Origin: Sinorhizobium terangae
Lineage (GTDB): Bacteria > Pseudomonadota > Alphaproteobacteria > Rhizobiales > Rhizobiaceae
Assembly (NCBI RefSeq): GCF_029714365.1
Contig: NZ_CP121659.1
Span: 620,001-684,000, forward strand
Direction: 5' to 3'
Length of the DNA stretch: 64,000 nt
The translations under genes were made by a program, and so were the position numbers. The notes beneath the pieces are model-generated. The model was not told where the DNA came from. It worked only from the letters and a program-made list of their open reading frames with translations, and made no database searches. Shown here piece by piece: positions 16,184-24,250 of this stretch (the stretch's first letter is position 1; every line of letters begins with the position of its first letter).

Positions 16184-16966
16184 ATGCCTCCCATCTTTTC
16201 CCGCCGCCAATTTCTTCGAACATCCGCACTCGCAATCGTTTCGACCGGGCTTGCGAGTTGCACGTCGTCGATGAACACCGACCGCTTCCGTCAGCAAACC
16301 ATGCCGGTTTACCGCAATCCGGCGCTGGAGGGACGCTGGATCGATCCGCGTACCGGAGCTTTGCTGGAAGGGCCCGTCGAGGAAGCGGCACTGCCGACCG
16401 GCCTGCCGCCGCAGGACCCTTACTACTCGCAAATTTATGCCGCAGTGGACGATGGCGGCTATCTGGTCCCGGCGGTGCCTTATCAGCAGATCGACGCTCG
16501 ATTTTACCGTCAGGAAGTCGACGACCCGTTCGGCGAGCAGCCGGGCACGATCGTGGTCGACACCGCCGATCGCTTTCTCTATCTGGTCCAGCCGGGCGGA
16601 AGGGCCATGCGGTACGGCGTCGGCCTCGGTCGTGAGGGCTTCGCCTGGTCGGGACGAGGCGTCATTCAGTGGAAGCAGAAGTGGCCGCGCTGGACGCCGC
16701 CGGGTACGATGATCGAACGCCAGCCGGAGCTCGCCCGCTACTCGGAAAGCGCAGGCGGCATGCAGCCCGGCTTGAACAATCCGCTCGGCTCACGCGCGCT
16801 CTATATCTTCCAGAACGGCCAGGACACCTTGTATCGCGTACACGGCACGCCGGAGTGGCAATCTATCGGCAAGGCTGTTTCCTCCGGCTGTGTGCGCATG
16901 CTCAACCAGGATGTGATGGATCTCTACGACCGCGTCCGCGGCAAGGCGCCGATCCTCGTGATCTAA
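16184..16966 (+). CDS. L,D-transpeptidase (YkuD/ErfK family), probable lipoprotein
   Basis: A 260-residue secreted enzyme that cross-links peptidoglycan between meso-diaminopimelate residues or attaches proteins to it. The N-terminus MPPIFSRRQFLRTSALAIV has a Tat-like twin arginine, followed by a lipobox LASC (Cys about 26). The YkuD domain (about 120-260) has the catalytic motif with His220 (RVHGTPEW) and S-x-G-C-x-R with Cys236 (SSGCVRM). Periplasmic, probably membrane-anchored. Family A repeat DNA precedes it and a family B repeat starts at the base after its stop codon. Confidence 0.92.
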   Translation: MPPIFSRRQFLRTSALAIVSTGLASCTSSMNTDRFRQQTMPVYRNPALEGRWIDPRTGALLEGPVEEAALPTGLPPQDPYYSQIYAAVDDGGYLVPAVPYQQIDARFYRQEVDDPFGEQPGTIVVDTADRFLYLVQPGGRAMRYGVGLGREGFAWSGRGVIQWKQKWPRWTPPGTMIERQPELARYSESAGGMQPGLNNPLGSRALYIFQNGQDTLYRVHGTPEWQSIGKAVSSGCVRMLNQDVMDLYDRVRGKAPILVI

Positions 16967-17013
16967 TGCATGTCGCCCAAAAGTATGCAGCGGTTTTGGG
17001 ACAACGACATGCA
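16967..17013. repeat. Family B hairpin repeat, copy 1
   Basis: TGCATGTCGCCCAAAA...TTTTGGGACAACGACATGCA, a 47-bp imperfect palindrome that begins at the base after the transpeptidase stop codon. Further copies are at 25145 and 25204 (truncated). It may work as a transcript end. Confidence 0.75.
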
Positions 17014-17029
17014 TAAATGCAATGGCCTA

Positions 17030-17173
17030 CTGCATGATTCCTTAAATCGGAATCGATTTAAGGACAAAATCATGCAGCCATTCAAATTGTTACAGCGACC
17101 TTAGCGCGTCCGATTGGACGCGCGGCACTGTAAAGTGCGTCGCATGTGTCCGATTGAACGCGACGCGCTTTAG
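17030..17173 (+). repeat. Family A repeat, copy 2, with an extra half hairpin
   Basis: A full copy of the two-stem repeat lies at 17030-17132 (TGCATGATT...AATCATGCA, then CTACA GCGACC...GGACGCGCG CACTGTA). A further hairpin, GCGTCGC/GCGACGC, lies at 17138-17168 and looks like a duplicated second stem. The IS element begins 3 bp later. Confidence 0.75.
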
Positions 17174-17184
17174 TCTAGAGCGTT

Positions 17185-17697
17185 TCAGGTTTTGACAGAA
17201 GCATATCCGGCGTTGGCGAAGTAGTTGCTGCATTCGTCGGGCTGGAGTGAGGGGACAAGGCTGCCGAGGTATTTCCATGTCTCCTCGACGGTTCGCTTCT
17301 GAGCCGCCCGCATCCAGTGTTTGATTTTGGCGAAGGCCTGCTCGATCGGATTGAGATCGGGCGAGTATGGCGGGAGATACCAGAGCCGCGCGCCGGCGGC
17401 TCGGATCATCTGCCGGATGGCCGCCGACTTGTGCGAGCCGAGATTGTCCATGATGACGATGTCGCCGGGTTCGAGCACGGGCACGAGCTGTTGTTCGACA
17501 TAGGCGCGGAAACACCGACCGTTGATCGGTCCGTCGAAGACGCAAGGCGCTGCCAGCCGGTCGTGGCGCAAAGCGCCGACAAAGGTCAGCGTGCGCCAGT
17601 GGCCGTGCGGGGCAAAGCCGCGCAGGCGCTTGCCTCGTGGCCCCCAGCCATAGAGCGGCGCCATGTTGGTCTTGATCCAGGTTTCGTCAATGAACAC
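17185..17697 (-). CDS. IS630 transposase, catalytic (DDE) part, ORF B
   Basis: From the first internal ATG, 170 residues carry the DDE triad: Asp in MFIDETW, Asp in DIVIMDNLGSHK and Glu in LNPIEQAFAKIK. The frame stays open upstream to the A8 run at 17790-17797 (reading ...TLFALEQARADIARR...RRLVFIDETW). So the natural product is probably a fusion to ORF A made by a frame change, not an independent start. The 3' end lies inside the left inverted repeat, as usual in this family. Confidence 0.9.
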   Translation of the reverse strand: MFIDETWIKTNMAPLYGWGPRGKRLRGFAPHGHWRTLTFVGALRHDRLAAPCVFDGPINGRCFRAYVEQQLVPVLEPGDIVIMDNLGSHKSAAIRQMIRAAGARLWYLPPYSPDLNPIEQAFAKIKHWMRAAQKRTVEETWKYLGSLVPSLQPDECSNYFANAGYASVKT

Positions 17698-17773
17698 CAG
17701 CCGTCTCGGATCGAGACCGGACTGCCAGGAGCGCCAGCGTTGCCGCCGGCGGGCAATATCGGCACGGGCCTGC

Positions 17774-18133
17774 TCAAGGGCGAACAGCGTTTTTTTTAAA
17801 CCGCAACCCCTCGCGGCGCAGGAACCGCCAGACCGTATCGTGCGACACCTTCACCCCACGCGCCGCCAGCTCTTCCTTCAGCCTGTGCAGCGACAAATGC
17901 GGCGTCTGGTTGATCCGCTCCGCGATGAACGCACGGTGCGGCTCCAGCACATGCTTGCGGTGGCCGCCCATCTTGCCGGGCGCCACGGACCCGTTCGAAC
18001 GATAGCGCTGAGACCACTTCACCGCCGACGATACGGCAATGCCGAAACGAGCCGCCACCGATCGGCAGCTTTCCCCCGCCGAAATGGCGCCAACAACACG
18101 TTCACGAAGATCGTTCGAAAGAGGTCGCGTCAT
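17774..18133 (-). CDS. IS630 transposase, N-terminal HTH part, ORF A
   Basis: A 119-residue protein starting MTRPLSNDLRERVVGAI with two helix-turn-helix regions (about 6-50, SVAARFGIAVSSAVKWSQRY, and about 65-110, HLSLHRLKEELAARGVKVS...VWRFLRREGLRF). It binds the element's ends. The sequence ends KKNAVRP just after an A8 run. ORF B is in the +1 frame relative to this one. The ATG at 18131-18133 is the conserved start for this family; an earlier ATG at 18172 is less likely. Confidence 0.88.
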   Translation of the reverse strand: MTRPLSNDLRERVVGAISAGESCRSVAARFGIAVSSAVKWSQRYRSNGSVAPGKMGGHRKHVLEPHRAFIAERINQTPHLSLHRLKEELAARGVKVSHDTVWRFLRREGLRFKKNAVRP

Positions 18134-18246
18134 CGGATGCTGGCCTCCGCTCCAGCCAGCATCTTGAATCACAAAACGGACTAAAACGGAATCCCCTCCG
18201 ATTCAGTCAAAACCGGAACCGCTCTAGAGCAATTCCAGCCAGCTGG

Positions 18247-18723
18247 TCAGTTTTCCTGCTGACTGCTGGTCAGTCGTTGGGTCAGGCGCTGCAGCGCCTC
18301 GCGCAACTCGCGGACCTCCTCCAGGGTGCATCCGGTCGCCTTGCTGATGTCGGCGAGGATGACGAAGGCTTCCGCCTTCAGCTTCCGCCCCTTTTCCGTC
18401 AGGCTGACGATCACCTGCCGCTCGTCTTCGCGATCGCGGAGCCGGCTCACGTAGCCGGCGGCTTCCAGCCGCTTCAACAGGGGGGAAAGCGTGCCGGAAT
18501 CGAGGCCCATTTCCTCGCCGATGCGTTTCACCGTCATCTTGTCGTGTTGCCAGAGCGCGAGCAGTACAAGGTATTGCGGATAGGTGAGGCCAAAGCGGTC
18601 AAGCAGCGGCTTATAGGTGCGGTTGAAGGCGTGTCCGGCCGAATAGACCGCGAAACACAGTTGCTGGCCCAGCGTCAGCATCTCATCGGATGTTGCCTCA
18701 AATTTTGCCGGCTTAGTCGTCAT
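18247..18723 (-). CDS. ohrR: Organic-hydroperoxide-sensing repressor OhrR (MarR family)
   Basis: A 158-residue MarR regulator. The N-terminal QQLCFAVYSAGHAFNR carries the reactive Cys23 of OhrR proteins, with a second Cys near residue 131 (ATGCTLEEV) as in two-Cys OhrRs. The winged helix is at about 55-100 (TVKRIGEEMGLDSGTLSPLLKRLEAAGYVSR.RDREDERQV). Oxidation by organic peroxides should release it from DNA. It is divergent from ohr by 113 bp with a long AT-rich palindrome between them, the classic ohrR-ohr arrangement. Confidence 0.95.
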   Translation of the reverse strand: MTTKPAKFEATSDEMLTLGQQLCFAVYSAGHAFNRTYKPLLDRFGLTYPQYLVLLALWQHDKMTVKRIGEEMGLDSGTLSPLLKRLEAAGYVSRLRDREDERQVIVSLTEKGRKLKAEAFVILADISKATGCTLEEVRELREALQRLTQRLTSSQQEN

Positions 18724-18761
18724 GATCGCATTGTCGCAAATTCACGGCCAAAATGCAATTT

Positions 18762-18793
18762 GCAAAATTAATTTGCGTGCAATTTAATTTTGC
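18762..18793. promoter_or_regulatory. Probable OhrR operator in the ohrR-ohr intergenic region
   Basis: Perfect 10-bp inverted repeat GCAAAATTAA / TTAATTTTGC with a 12-bp AT-rich centre, lying in the divergent promoter region. AT-rich dyads of this type are the known OhrR targets. A TTGCGT...TATGG promoter for ohr could overlap it. Confidence 0.7.
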
Positions 18794-18836
18794 GATATGG
18801 AATGCGTGTTGACAATGATCACCCAAGGAGACTGCC

Positions 18837-19259
18837 ATGCCTATCCTCTATCGCACCACCGCCGCCGCGACTGGCGGCCGCGCCGGCCAGGCCAAGAGCG
18901 CCGATGGCGTCCTCGACATTTCCCTCACTGTTCCGAAGGAGCTTGGTGGCGACGGCGCGCGCGGCACCAATCCGGAGCAGCTCTTCGCTGCCGGTTATTC
19001 CGCCTGCTTCCTCGGCGCGCTGAAATTCGTTGCCGGCAAGGAAAAGGTAAAACTTCCGGAAGACACGAAAGTGACAGGCACGGTCGGGATCGGCCCGCGC
19101 GACGACGGCACGGGCTTCTACATCGATGCGGCGCTTGAGGTCACTTCGCCCGGCGTGGACAAGGCCGTCCTTGAGGACCTGGTGCAGAAGGCTCATATCG
19201 TATGCCCCTACAGCCACGCGACCAGGGGCAATGTCGACGTGAAGTTGACGGTGGCTTGA
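18837..19259 (+). CDS. ohr: Organic hydroperoxide resistance protein Ohr
   Basis: A 140-residue OsmC/Ohr-family peroxidase that reduces organic hydroperoxides with a reactive dithiol. Cys57 ([12 protein letters not shown]) and Cys123 ([13 protein letters not shown]) are the catalytic pair, with the conserved Arg near [13 protein letters not shown]. Length matches the family. Starts at ATG 18837 behind AAGGAG. Divergent from ohrR. A strong hairpin at 19287-19312 follows. Cytoplasmic; usually lipoamide-dependent. Confidence 0.96.
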   Translation: MPILYRTTAAATGGRAGQAKSADGVLDISLTVPKELGGDGARGTNPEQLFAAGYSACFLGALKFVAGKEKVKLPEDTKVTGTVGIGPRDDGTGFYIDAALEVTSPGVDKAVLEDLVQKAHIVCPYSHATRGNVDVKLTVA

Positions 19260-19286
19260 AGCAAAAGGCGAGAGCCTACATGCACT

Positions 19287-19312
19287 GAAGCCCGGGCATT
19301 CACCCGGGCTTC
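19287..19312. terminator. Strong hairpin between ohr and the PhnA-like gene
   Basis: Perfect 10-bp stem GAAGCCCGGG / CCCGGGCTTC with a CATTCA loop, between convergent genes. No T-run follows on the plus strand (GAATATT), so termination is plausible but not certain. Confidence 0.5.
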
Positions 19313-19368
19313 GAATATTGGCGGCTGCGTCTTTGCAGGCACGCGGACCGAACGAAGGGATCGGCGCC

Positions 19369-19581
19369 TCAAGCTTTCTTGAGGAACTCGGTGCGCAGCA
19401 CCAGTCCCTTGATCTTTTCGACCCGGCATTCGACCTCGTCCGGATCGTCGGTCAGGCGAATGCCCTTCACCAGCGTGCCGCGCTTCAGCGTGGTGGAGGT
19501 TCCTTTCACCTTCAGATCCTTGGTCAGCGTGACGCTGTCGCCGTCCTTGAGGACGGCGCCGTTCGAATCCTTGACTTCCAT
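19369..19581 (-). CDS. PhnA-like protein (C-terminal PhnA/YjdM domain)
   Basis: A 70-residue protein, MEVKDSNGAVLKDGDSVTL..., consisting only of the SH3-like C-terminal domain of PhnA/YjdM: DLKVKGTSTTLKRGTLVKGIRL and VECRVEKIKGLVLRTEFLKK. The N-terminal zinc ribbon of the full-length family is absent, as in many alphaproteobacterial homologues. Despite the name, a role in phosphonate use is not supported. ATG 19581 has AAAGGA at good spacing; a TTG at 19587 is less likely. Confidence 0.88.
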   Translation of the reverse strand: MEVKDSNGAVLKDGDSVTLTKDLKVKGTSTTLKRGTLVKGIRLTDDPDEVECRVEKIKGLVLRTEFLKKA

Positions 19582-19662
19582 CGTCAATCCTTTCTGGGTC
19601 GCAAGAATGCAGTCTGGTTCGACCCCGCAGGCGCGGGGGCCGCTCGCCTGTTCGCTGCGGTG

Positions 19663-21225
19663 CTATCGCTTCAGGCTGCCGAGGATGCCGCGCACCAGGG
19701 CGCGGCCGACCTGCGTTGCAACCGTGCGGGCAACGGACTTCATCGCCGCCTCGACGATGGTTTCGCGCTGATAGCCGGATGAGCGCGGCCGCGCCTGCTT
19801 GCCGGAGGGCGCCGCCGGTTCGTCGTCGCCAAATCCGGGCAGGGTCCAGCGGCTGCCGCCGGACGTCCCTTCTTGAGTCTGTTCTTCCGCCTGTCTTGCG
19901 GCCTCGGCCTGTTCGGCAGCCTTCGCGGCGCGCTTGGCGAGCAGCTCGTAAGCCGATTCCCGATCGAAATCCTCGTCATAGAGCCCGCGCACCGGGCTGA
20001 CATCGATGACCTTCTGCCGTTCGGCCTCCGTCAGCGGACCAAGGCGCGATGCCGGTGGGCGGATCAGGGTCCTCTCGACCATGGAAGGCGAGCCCTTGCC
20101 CTCGAGCGTCGAAACCAGCGCTTCGCCGGTGCCGAGATTGGTGATCACCTCGGCACAGTTGAAGTCCGGGTTGGGACGGAAGGTGTCGGCGGCGGTCTTC
20201 ACCGCCTTCTGTTCGCGCGGCGAATAGGCGCGCAGCGCATGCTGGACACGGTTGCCGAGCTGCGCCAGCACCGTTTCCGGCACATCGAGCGGGTTCTGAG
20301 TCACGAAGTAGACGCCGACGCCCTTTGACCGGATCAGGCGCACCACCTGTTCGACGCGCTCGACGAGCACTTTCGGCGCGTCGTTGAAGAGCAGATGCGC
20401 TTCGTCGAAGAAGAACACCAGCTTCGGCTTGTCGGGATCGCCGACTTCCGGCAGTTCCTCGAAAAGCTCGGAAAGAAGCCAAAGCAGGAAGGTCGCATAG
20501 AGCCTGGGGTTCATCATCAGCTTGTCGGCGGCAAGCACCGAGATCGCGCCGCGCCCGTCATTGGTCGTGCGCATGATGTCGGTAATCTTCAGTGCCGGCT
20601 CGCCGAAGAAGTGCTCCGCGCCCTGCTGCTCGAGAATCAGCAGCTCGCGCTGGATCGAGCCGACAGAGGACTTGGAGATGAAGCCGAACTGGTTGGAAAG
20701 CTCGCTCGCATTGTCGCCCATGTAATTGAGCAGCGCCTGCAGGTCCTTGAGGTCGAGGAGCGGCAGGCCCCCTTCATCGGCTATCTTGAAGGCGATGTTC
20801 AGCACGCCTTCCTGCGCATCGGTGGCGTTCATCAGGCGCGACAGCAGCAGCGGTCCCATCTCGGACATGGTCGTGCGGACCCTGTGGCCCTTCTCGCCAT
20901 AGAGGTCCCAGAAGATCACCGGAAATTCCTGGAATTCGTATGGCGTAAGGCCAATTTGCTCAGCACGCTTGAGGAGGAAATCCTTCTGTTCGCCGATCGC
21001 GCCGATGCCGGAAAGGTCGCCTTTCACGTCGGCGCAGAAGACCGGAACGCCGGCATTGGAAAATCCTTCCGCGAGGATCTGCAGCGTCACAGTCTTGCCG
21101 GTGCCGGTTGCGCCGGTGATCAACCCGTGGCGGTTGCCGAATTTCAGCTCCAGATATTCGCCCTTGTTGATCGAATCGTCCGGCTTGCGGCTGGTTCCGA
21201 TATAGAGCTTGCCTTCTTGCAGCAT
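19663..21225 (-). CDS. HerA-like ATPase (DUF853, YjgR family)
   Basis: A 520-residue P-loop ATPase. Walker A is GATGTGKT (about residues 38-45), Walker B lies in LVFFFDEAHLLF, and a sensor-like FVTQNP follows. The C-terminal part (about 410-520) is rich in Ala/Glu and coiled-coil-prone, then basic. YjgR/DUF853 proteins are HerA/FtsK-type translocase relatives of unknown role. The ATG at 21225 (MLQEGKLYIG) follows GGAGACC; the ATG at 21273 would add 16 residues not expected in the family. No NurA nuclease lies beside it, so a HerA-NurA system is not indicated. Confidence 0.9.
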   Translation of the reverse strand: MLQEGKLYIGTSRKPDDSINKGEYLELKFGNRHGLITGATGTGKTVTLQILAEGFSNAGVPVFCADVKGDLSGIGAIGEQKDFLLKRAEQIGLTPYEFQEFPVIFWDLYGEKGHRVRTTMSEMGPLLLSRLMNATDAQEGVLNIAFKIADEGGLPLLDLKDLQALLNYMGDNASELSNQFGFISKSSVGSIQRELLILEQQGAEHFFGEPALKITDIMRTTNDGRGAISVLAADKLMMNPRLYATFLLWLLSELFEELPEVGDPDKPKLVFFFDEAHLLFNDAPKVLVERVEQVVRLIRSKGVGVYFVTQNPLDVPETVLAQLGNRVQHALRAYSPREQKAVKTAADTFRPNPDFNCAEVITNLGTGEALVSTLEGKGSPSMVERTLIRPPASRLGPLTEAERQKVIDVSPVRGLYDEDFDRESAYELLAKRAAKAAEQAEAARQAEEQTQEGTSGGSRWTLPGFGDDEPAAPSGKQARPRSSGYQRETIVEAAMKSVARTVATQVGRALVRGILGSLKR

Positions 21226-21514
21226 GTGGGCCTGGTCTCCGTTTTGCCAATCAAAGCGGGCGTTTCGTTGCACTGCGCCGTCACCGAAATATCGTGCGTT
21301 TCTGTTATAGGCGGTGCAATTGGGCGCGGCAACTGTTGCTCGATCGAGTGCGTTGCCAAGGCCGACGGTCCGTGAAACGATGCACTCGGATACGTGCCTC
21401 CGGTGATTTCGGCGGTGGCCGCGATTGCGTCGTGAGCCGTTCGCTGCCGCTTGTTATTTCGGAAACGATCATTTACCTAGACGTCAACGTCAAAATTCAA
21501 ACGAGGAGATTTCC

Positions 21515-21907
21515 ATGAGTGAGCTGGTCACCCGGGTGGCGGAAAACGTCGGCATCGAATCTGCAACGGCTGAGAAGGCGGTTGGCATGATTCTCGGCTT
21601 CCTGCAGCGCGAAGCGGCGGAAGGTCCGGTTGCCAGGATGATCGAAGCCATTCCCGGCGCCCCCGAATTGGTCGCCCAGTACAATGGCGAGGGCAGCAAT
21701 GGTGGCGGTCTGCTCGGCGGTTTGATGTCGGCAATCGGTGGCGGCGGAGTCATGGCACTCGGCCAGCAGTTGATGAGCCAGGGCCTCGGCATGGGCGAGA
21801 TCACCTCGCTTGCCAAGGAAACGATTGCTTTCGCCAAGGAAAAAGCGGGTGACGAAGTCGTCGATGAAGTCGTCGCCTCCGTTCCGGGCCTCAGCCAGTT
21901 CGTCTGA
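21515..21907 (+). CDS. Small DUF2267/DUF2780-like protein
   Basis: A 130-residue acidic protein. An N-terminal helical region (SELVTRVAENVGIESATAEKAVGMILGFLQREA) leads to a Gly-rich segment (GGGLLGGLMSAIGGGG) and a helical C-terminus (GEITSLAKETIAFAKEKAGDEVVDEVV). This resembles the DUF2267/DUF2780 group of small helical proteins; assignment between them is uncertain. ATG 21515 follows GAGGAG. No signal peptide. It stands alone with its own terminator at 21929. Confidence 0.75.
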   Translation: MSELVTRVAENVGIESATAEKAVGMILGFLQREAAEGPVARMIEAIPGAPELVAQYNGEGSNGGGLLGGLMSAIGGGGVMALGQQLMSQGLGMGEITSLAKETIAFAKEKAGDEVVDEVVASVPGLSQFV

Positions 21908-21928
21908 TCGGTTCGGTCCGCATACGAC

Positions 21929-21967
21929 AGCACCCGACGGAAATGATCCGGCGGGTGCTTTGATTTT
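21929..21967 (+). terminator. Rho-independent terminator
   Basis: Perfect 8-bp stem AGCACCCG / CGGGTGCT followed by TTGATTTTG, 22 bp after the DUF2267-like gene and before the convergent aldo/keto reductase. Confidence 0.75.
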
Positions 21968-21997
21968 GCCTAATCGCGAGCGCCGCGAGGCGGTCGC

Positions 21998-22831
21998 TCA
22001 GGCCGCCTTATCCCATTCAGGCGCGAGACCCGCCGGGCTGACGATACGGCCATCCGGGCGAGCAAGCTTGCGGATCGCCACCATTTCCTCCGGCGTCAGC
22101 GCAAAATCGAAGATTGCGTAATTTTCCTTGAGCCGAGACTCCGTCGCAGTCTTCGACAAGGTGATCACGTCCTTCTGCTGCACCAGCCAGCGCAAAGCCA
22201 CCTGAGCCGCTGTCTTGCCGTGGCGCGCACCGATATCCTTGAGCAAGGGATCGGAGGGCACCTTGCCATTGGCCATGGCATAATAGGCGGTGAGCGACAT
22301 GCCCAACCGGCGGGCGGCTTGCAGGACCTTGGTCTGGTCGAGATAGGGGTGATATTCGACCTGATTGGTCGCTATCGGCGCATCGCTAAGCAGGACTGCT
22401 TCTTCCATCTGCGCGATGTTGAAATTGCTGACGCCGATATGGCGCACCTTGCCAGCCTTCTGCACCTCGTTCAGTGCGCCGATGCGCTCGGCCATGGGCA
22501 CATCGCTGCCCGGCCAGTGCAGGAGGAGAAGATCCACGTAGTCCGTCTTCAGCTTTTTCAGGCTCTCGTCGACGGAGGCGAGGAAGACGTCGTGGCGATA
22601 ATTGTCGACCCAGACCTTCGTGGTCAGAAAAATGTCCGAGCGCCGAACGCCTGACTTGTGGATCACTTCGCCGACTTCCGCCTCGTTGCCGTAGATCTGC
22701 GCCGTGTCGACATGATGGAAGCCGAGTTTGAGCGCTTCGGGCAGGACGCGAAGGACATCGGCGCCGGGCATGCGGAAGGTCCCGAACCCGAGGGCGGGAA
22801 TATTGGCGCCGTTGGAATTGACTGCGTGCAT
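21998..22831 (-). CDS. Aldo/keto reductase
   Basis: A 277-residue NADPH-dependent oxidoreductase of the (beta/alpha)8 AKR family. The catalytic tetrad is visible: Asp in FHHVDTAQIYGNE, Tyr in the same segment, Lys in LTTKVW, and His in LLLLHWPG. The C-terminal cofactor region reads VITLSKTATESRLKEN. It resembles the DkgA/2,5-diketo-gluconate reductase branch, but substrate cannot be assigned. It lies 81 bp downstream of the MFS gene on the same strand and may be cotranscribed under the LysR regulator at 24251. Confidence 0.92.
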   Translation of the reverse strand: MHAVNSNGANIPALGFGTFRMPGADVLRVLPEALKLGFHHVDTAQIYGNEAEVGEVIHKSGVRRSDIFLTTKVWVDNYRHDVFLASVDESLKKLKTDYVDLLLLHWPGSDVPMAERIGALNEVQKAGKVRHIGVSNFNIAQMEEAVLLSDAPIATNQVEYHPYLDQTKVLQAARRLGMSLTAYYAMANGKVPSDPLLKDIGARHGKTAAQVALRWLVQQKDVITLSKTATESRLKENYAIFDFALTPEEMVAIRKLARPDGRIVSPAGLAPEWDKAA

Positions 22832-22912
22832 GGAAAAGCTCCTAGTTTGGAGAGGCCCGGCAGGGTGCCGGGCGAATGAGACATTCTATACTTGTGGTGG
22901 CGGGGCGAAGGT

Positions 22913-24094
22913 TCAAGCCGGCTGCGCGACGAGAACCGCGCGCCGGTCGAGCGCGCCGCTCCACAACGTCAGTCCCAGGGCGACGGCAACCAGCATCGCG
23001 CCGACGAAGGGTGTCGAACTGAGACCAAGCGGCGAAGACATCACAAGGCCACCGAGCCAGGCGCCGACTGCAATGCCGAGATTGAAGGCGGCGATGTTGA
23101 GCGCCGAGGCGACGTCGACGGCGCCAGGGCGGTGCTGCTTGGCAAGCTGCACGACATAGAGCTGCAGGCCCGGCACATTGGCGAAGGAGAGGAAGCCGAG
23201 CGCCGCCAGCGTGACCAGCGTCAGTACCGGAGAGGGGGCAGTGAAGGTGAAGAGCACGAGTACGGCTGCCTGGGCGACAAAGAGGCCGATCAGTGCCCTT
23301 ACCGGATCGCGGTTGGCAATCTTTCCCCCGATGACATTACCGATCGCGATGGCGATGCCATAAAAAACCAGGATGAGGCTGACGCTGCCTTCGGAAAAGC
23401 CGGTTATTTCCTGCAGGATCGGTGCGAGGTACGTGAAGGCGACGAAGGTGCCGCCATAGCCGAGAGCGGTCATGGCAAAGACGATCAGCAGGCGGCCGGA
23501 TCCAAGCACGCGAACCTGATCGACGAGACGTGCCGCGGCGGCCTTGCTCAACGTATTCGGCAGCAGGGCGGCGATGCCGATAAAGGCAACGACGCCGAGC
23601 GCGGTGACCGCCCAGAACGTGGCCCGCCAGCCGAAAGTCTGACCGATATAGGTGCCAAGCGGCACGCCGGTAACAATTGCGACCGTCAGCCCCATGAACA
23701 TCATCGCGATTGCCGAAGCGCGGCGATCTTCGGGCACGAGATCGGCGGCAATCGTCGAGCCGACGGAGAAAAAGACGCCATGTGCGAAGGCTGACAGGAC
23801 TCGTGCGACGAGCAGCAATTCGTAGCTCGGCGAAAGTGCTGCGGCGGCATTGCCGATGATGAAGAGGGCCATCAGACCGAGGAGCAAGGGCTTGCGCTCA
23901 ATCCGACCGGTGAGCGCCGTCAGCACCGGCGCGCCGAAAGTGACGCCGAGTGCATAAACGCCGACGATGAGGCCGGCGAGCGGCAGGGAGATGTGAAGAT
24001 CGGAGGCGACTGTCGGCAGCAGGCCGACAATGACGAACTCCGTGGTTCCGATCGCATAGGCCGCGATCGTCAAGGCAAAGAGAGCGATGGGCAT
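22913..24094 (-). CDS. MFS transporter (AraJ/YdhP-like drug exporter family)
   Basis: A 393-residue major facilitator with 12 predicted helices. The N-terminus (MPIALFALTIAAYAIGTTEFVIVGLLPTVA) is characteristic of the DHA1 group of proton-driven exporters (AraJ, YdhP, sugar efflux proteins). The motif-A loop appears as LTGRIERKPLLL. ATG 24094 follows GGAAGG. Divergent from a LysR regulator that probably controls it. A perfect hairpin (24110-24128) sits in its leader just upstream of the RBS. Confidence 0.93.
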   Translation of the reverse strand: MPIALFALTIAAYAIGTTEFVIVGLLPTVASDLHISLPLAGLIVGVYALGVTFGAPVLTALTGRIERKPLLLGLMALFIIGNAAAALSPSYELLLVARVLSAFAHGVFFSVGSTIAADLVPEDRRASAIAMMFMGLTVAIVTGVPLGTYIGQTFGWRATFWAVTALGVVAFIGIAALLPNTLSKAAAARLVDQVRVLGSGRLLIVFAMTALGYGGTFVAFTYLAPILQEITGFSEGSVSLILVFYGIAIAIGNVIGGKIANRDPVRALIGLFVAQAAVLVLFTFTAPSPVLTLVTLAALGFLSFANVPGLQLYVVQLAKQHRPGAVDVASALNIAAFNLGIAVGAWLGGLVMSSPLGLSSTPFVGAMLVAVALGLTLWSGALDRRAVLVAQPA

Positions 24095-24109
24095 AGAAAT
24101 ACCTTCCCC

Positions 24110-24128
24110 GCCCGCATGCGATGCGGGC
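24110..24128. promoter_or_regulatory. Leader hairpin upstream of the MFS gene
   Basis: Perfect 8-bp inverted repeat GCCCGCAT / ATGCGGGC with a 3-bp loop, 15 bp from the MFS ATG and directly before its GGGGAAGG. It could be an operator or an mRNA structure. Confidence 0.45.
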
Positions 24129-24250
24129 TGAGCTTTGCGGCTGTGCCGCTGTTGAGTGATTGATGACCGGGAATATGGATCGATCGGGCTTGCGCGATAA
24201 TCCGGGAGAATGGATAAATGCCTGTGAACTGAATTCAAAGGTAACGCGAC

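Larger units (their letters stand above)
17176..18226 (-). mobile_element. IS630-family insertion sequence
   Basis: A 1,051-bp element bounded by 21-bp imperfect inverted repeats (17176-17196 and 18206-18226; 17 of 21 bases match) that start and end with TA, the target duplicated by IS630/Tc1 elements. It carries two reading frames on the minus strand, an HTH-bearing frame and a DDE catalytic frame, split at a run of eight A. It sits in repeat-rich DNA between the L,D-transpeptidase and ohrR genes and interrupts no recognisable gene. Confidence 0.92.

Noticed and set aside
19663..21225. HerA-NurA or other defence ATPase system
   Set aside because: The protein is a YjgR/DUF853-type HerA relative without any nuclease or defence gene beside it; neighbours are a PhnA-like and a DUF2267-like gene.
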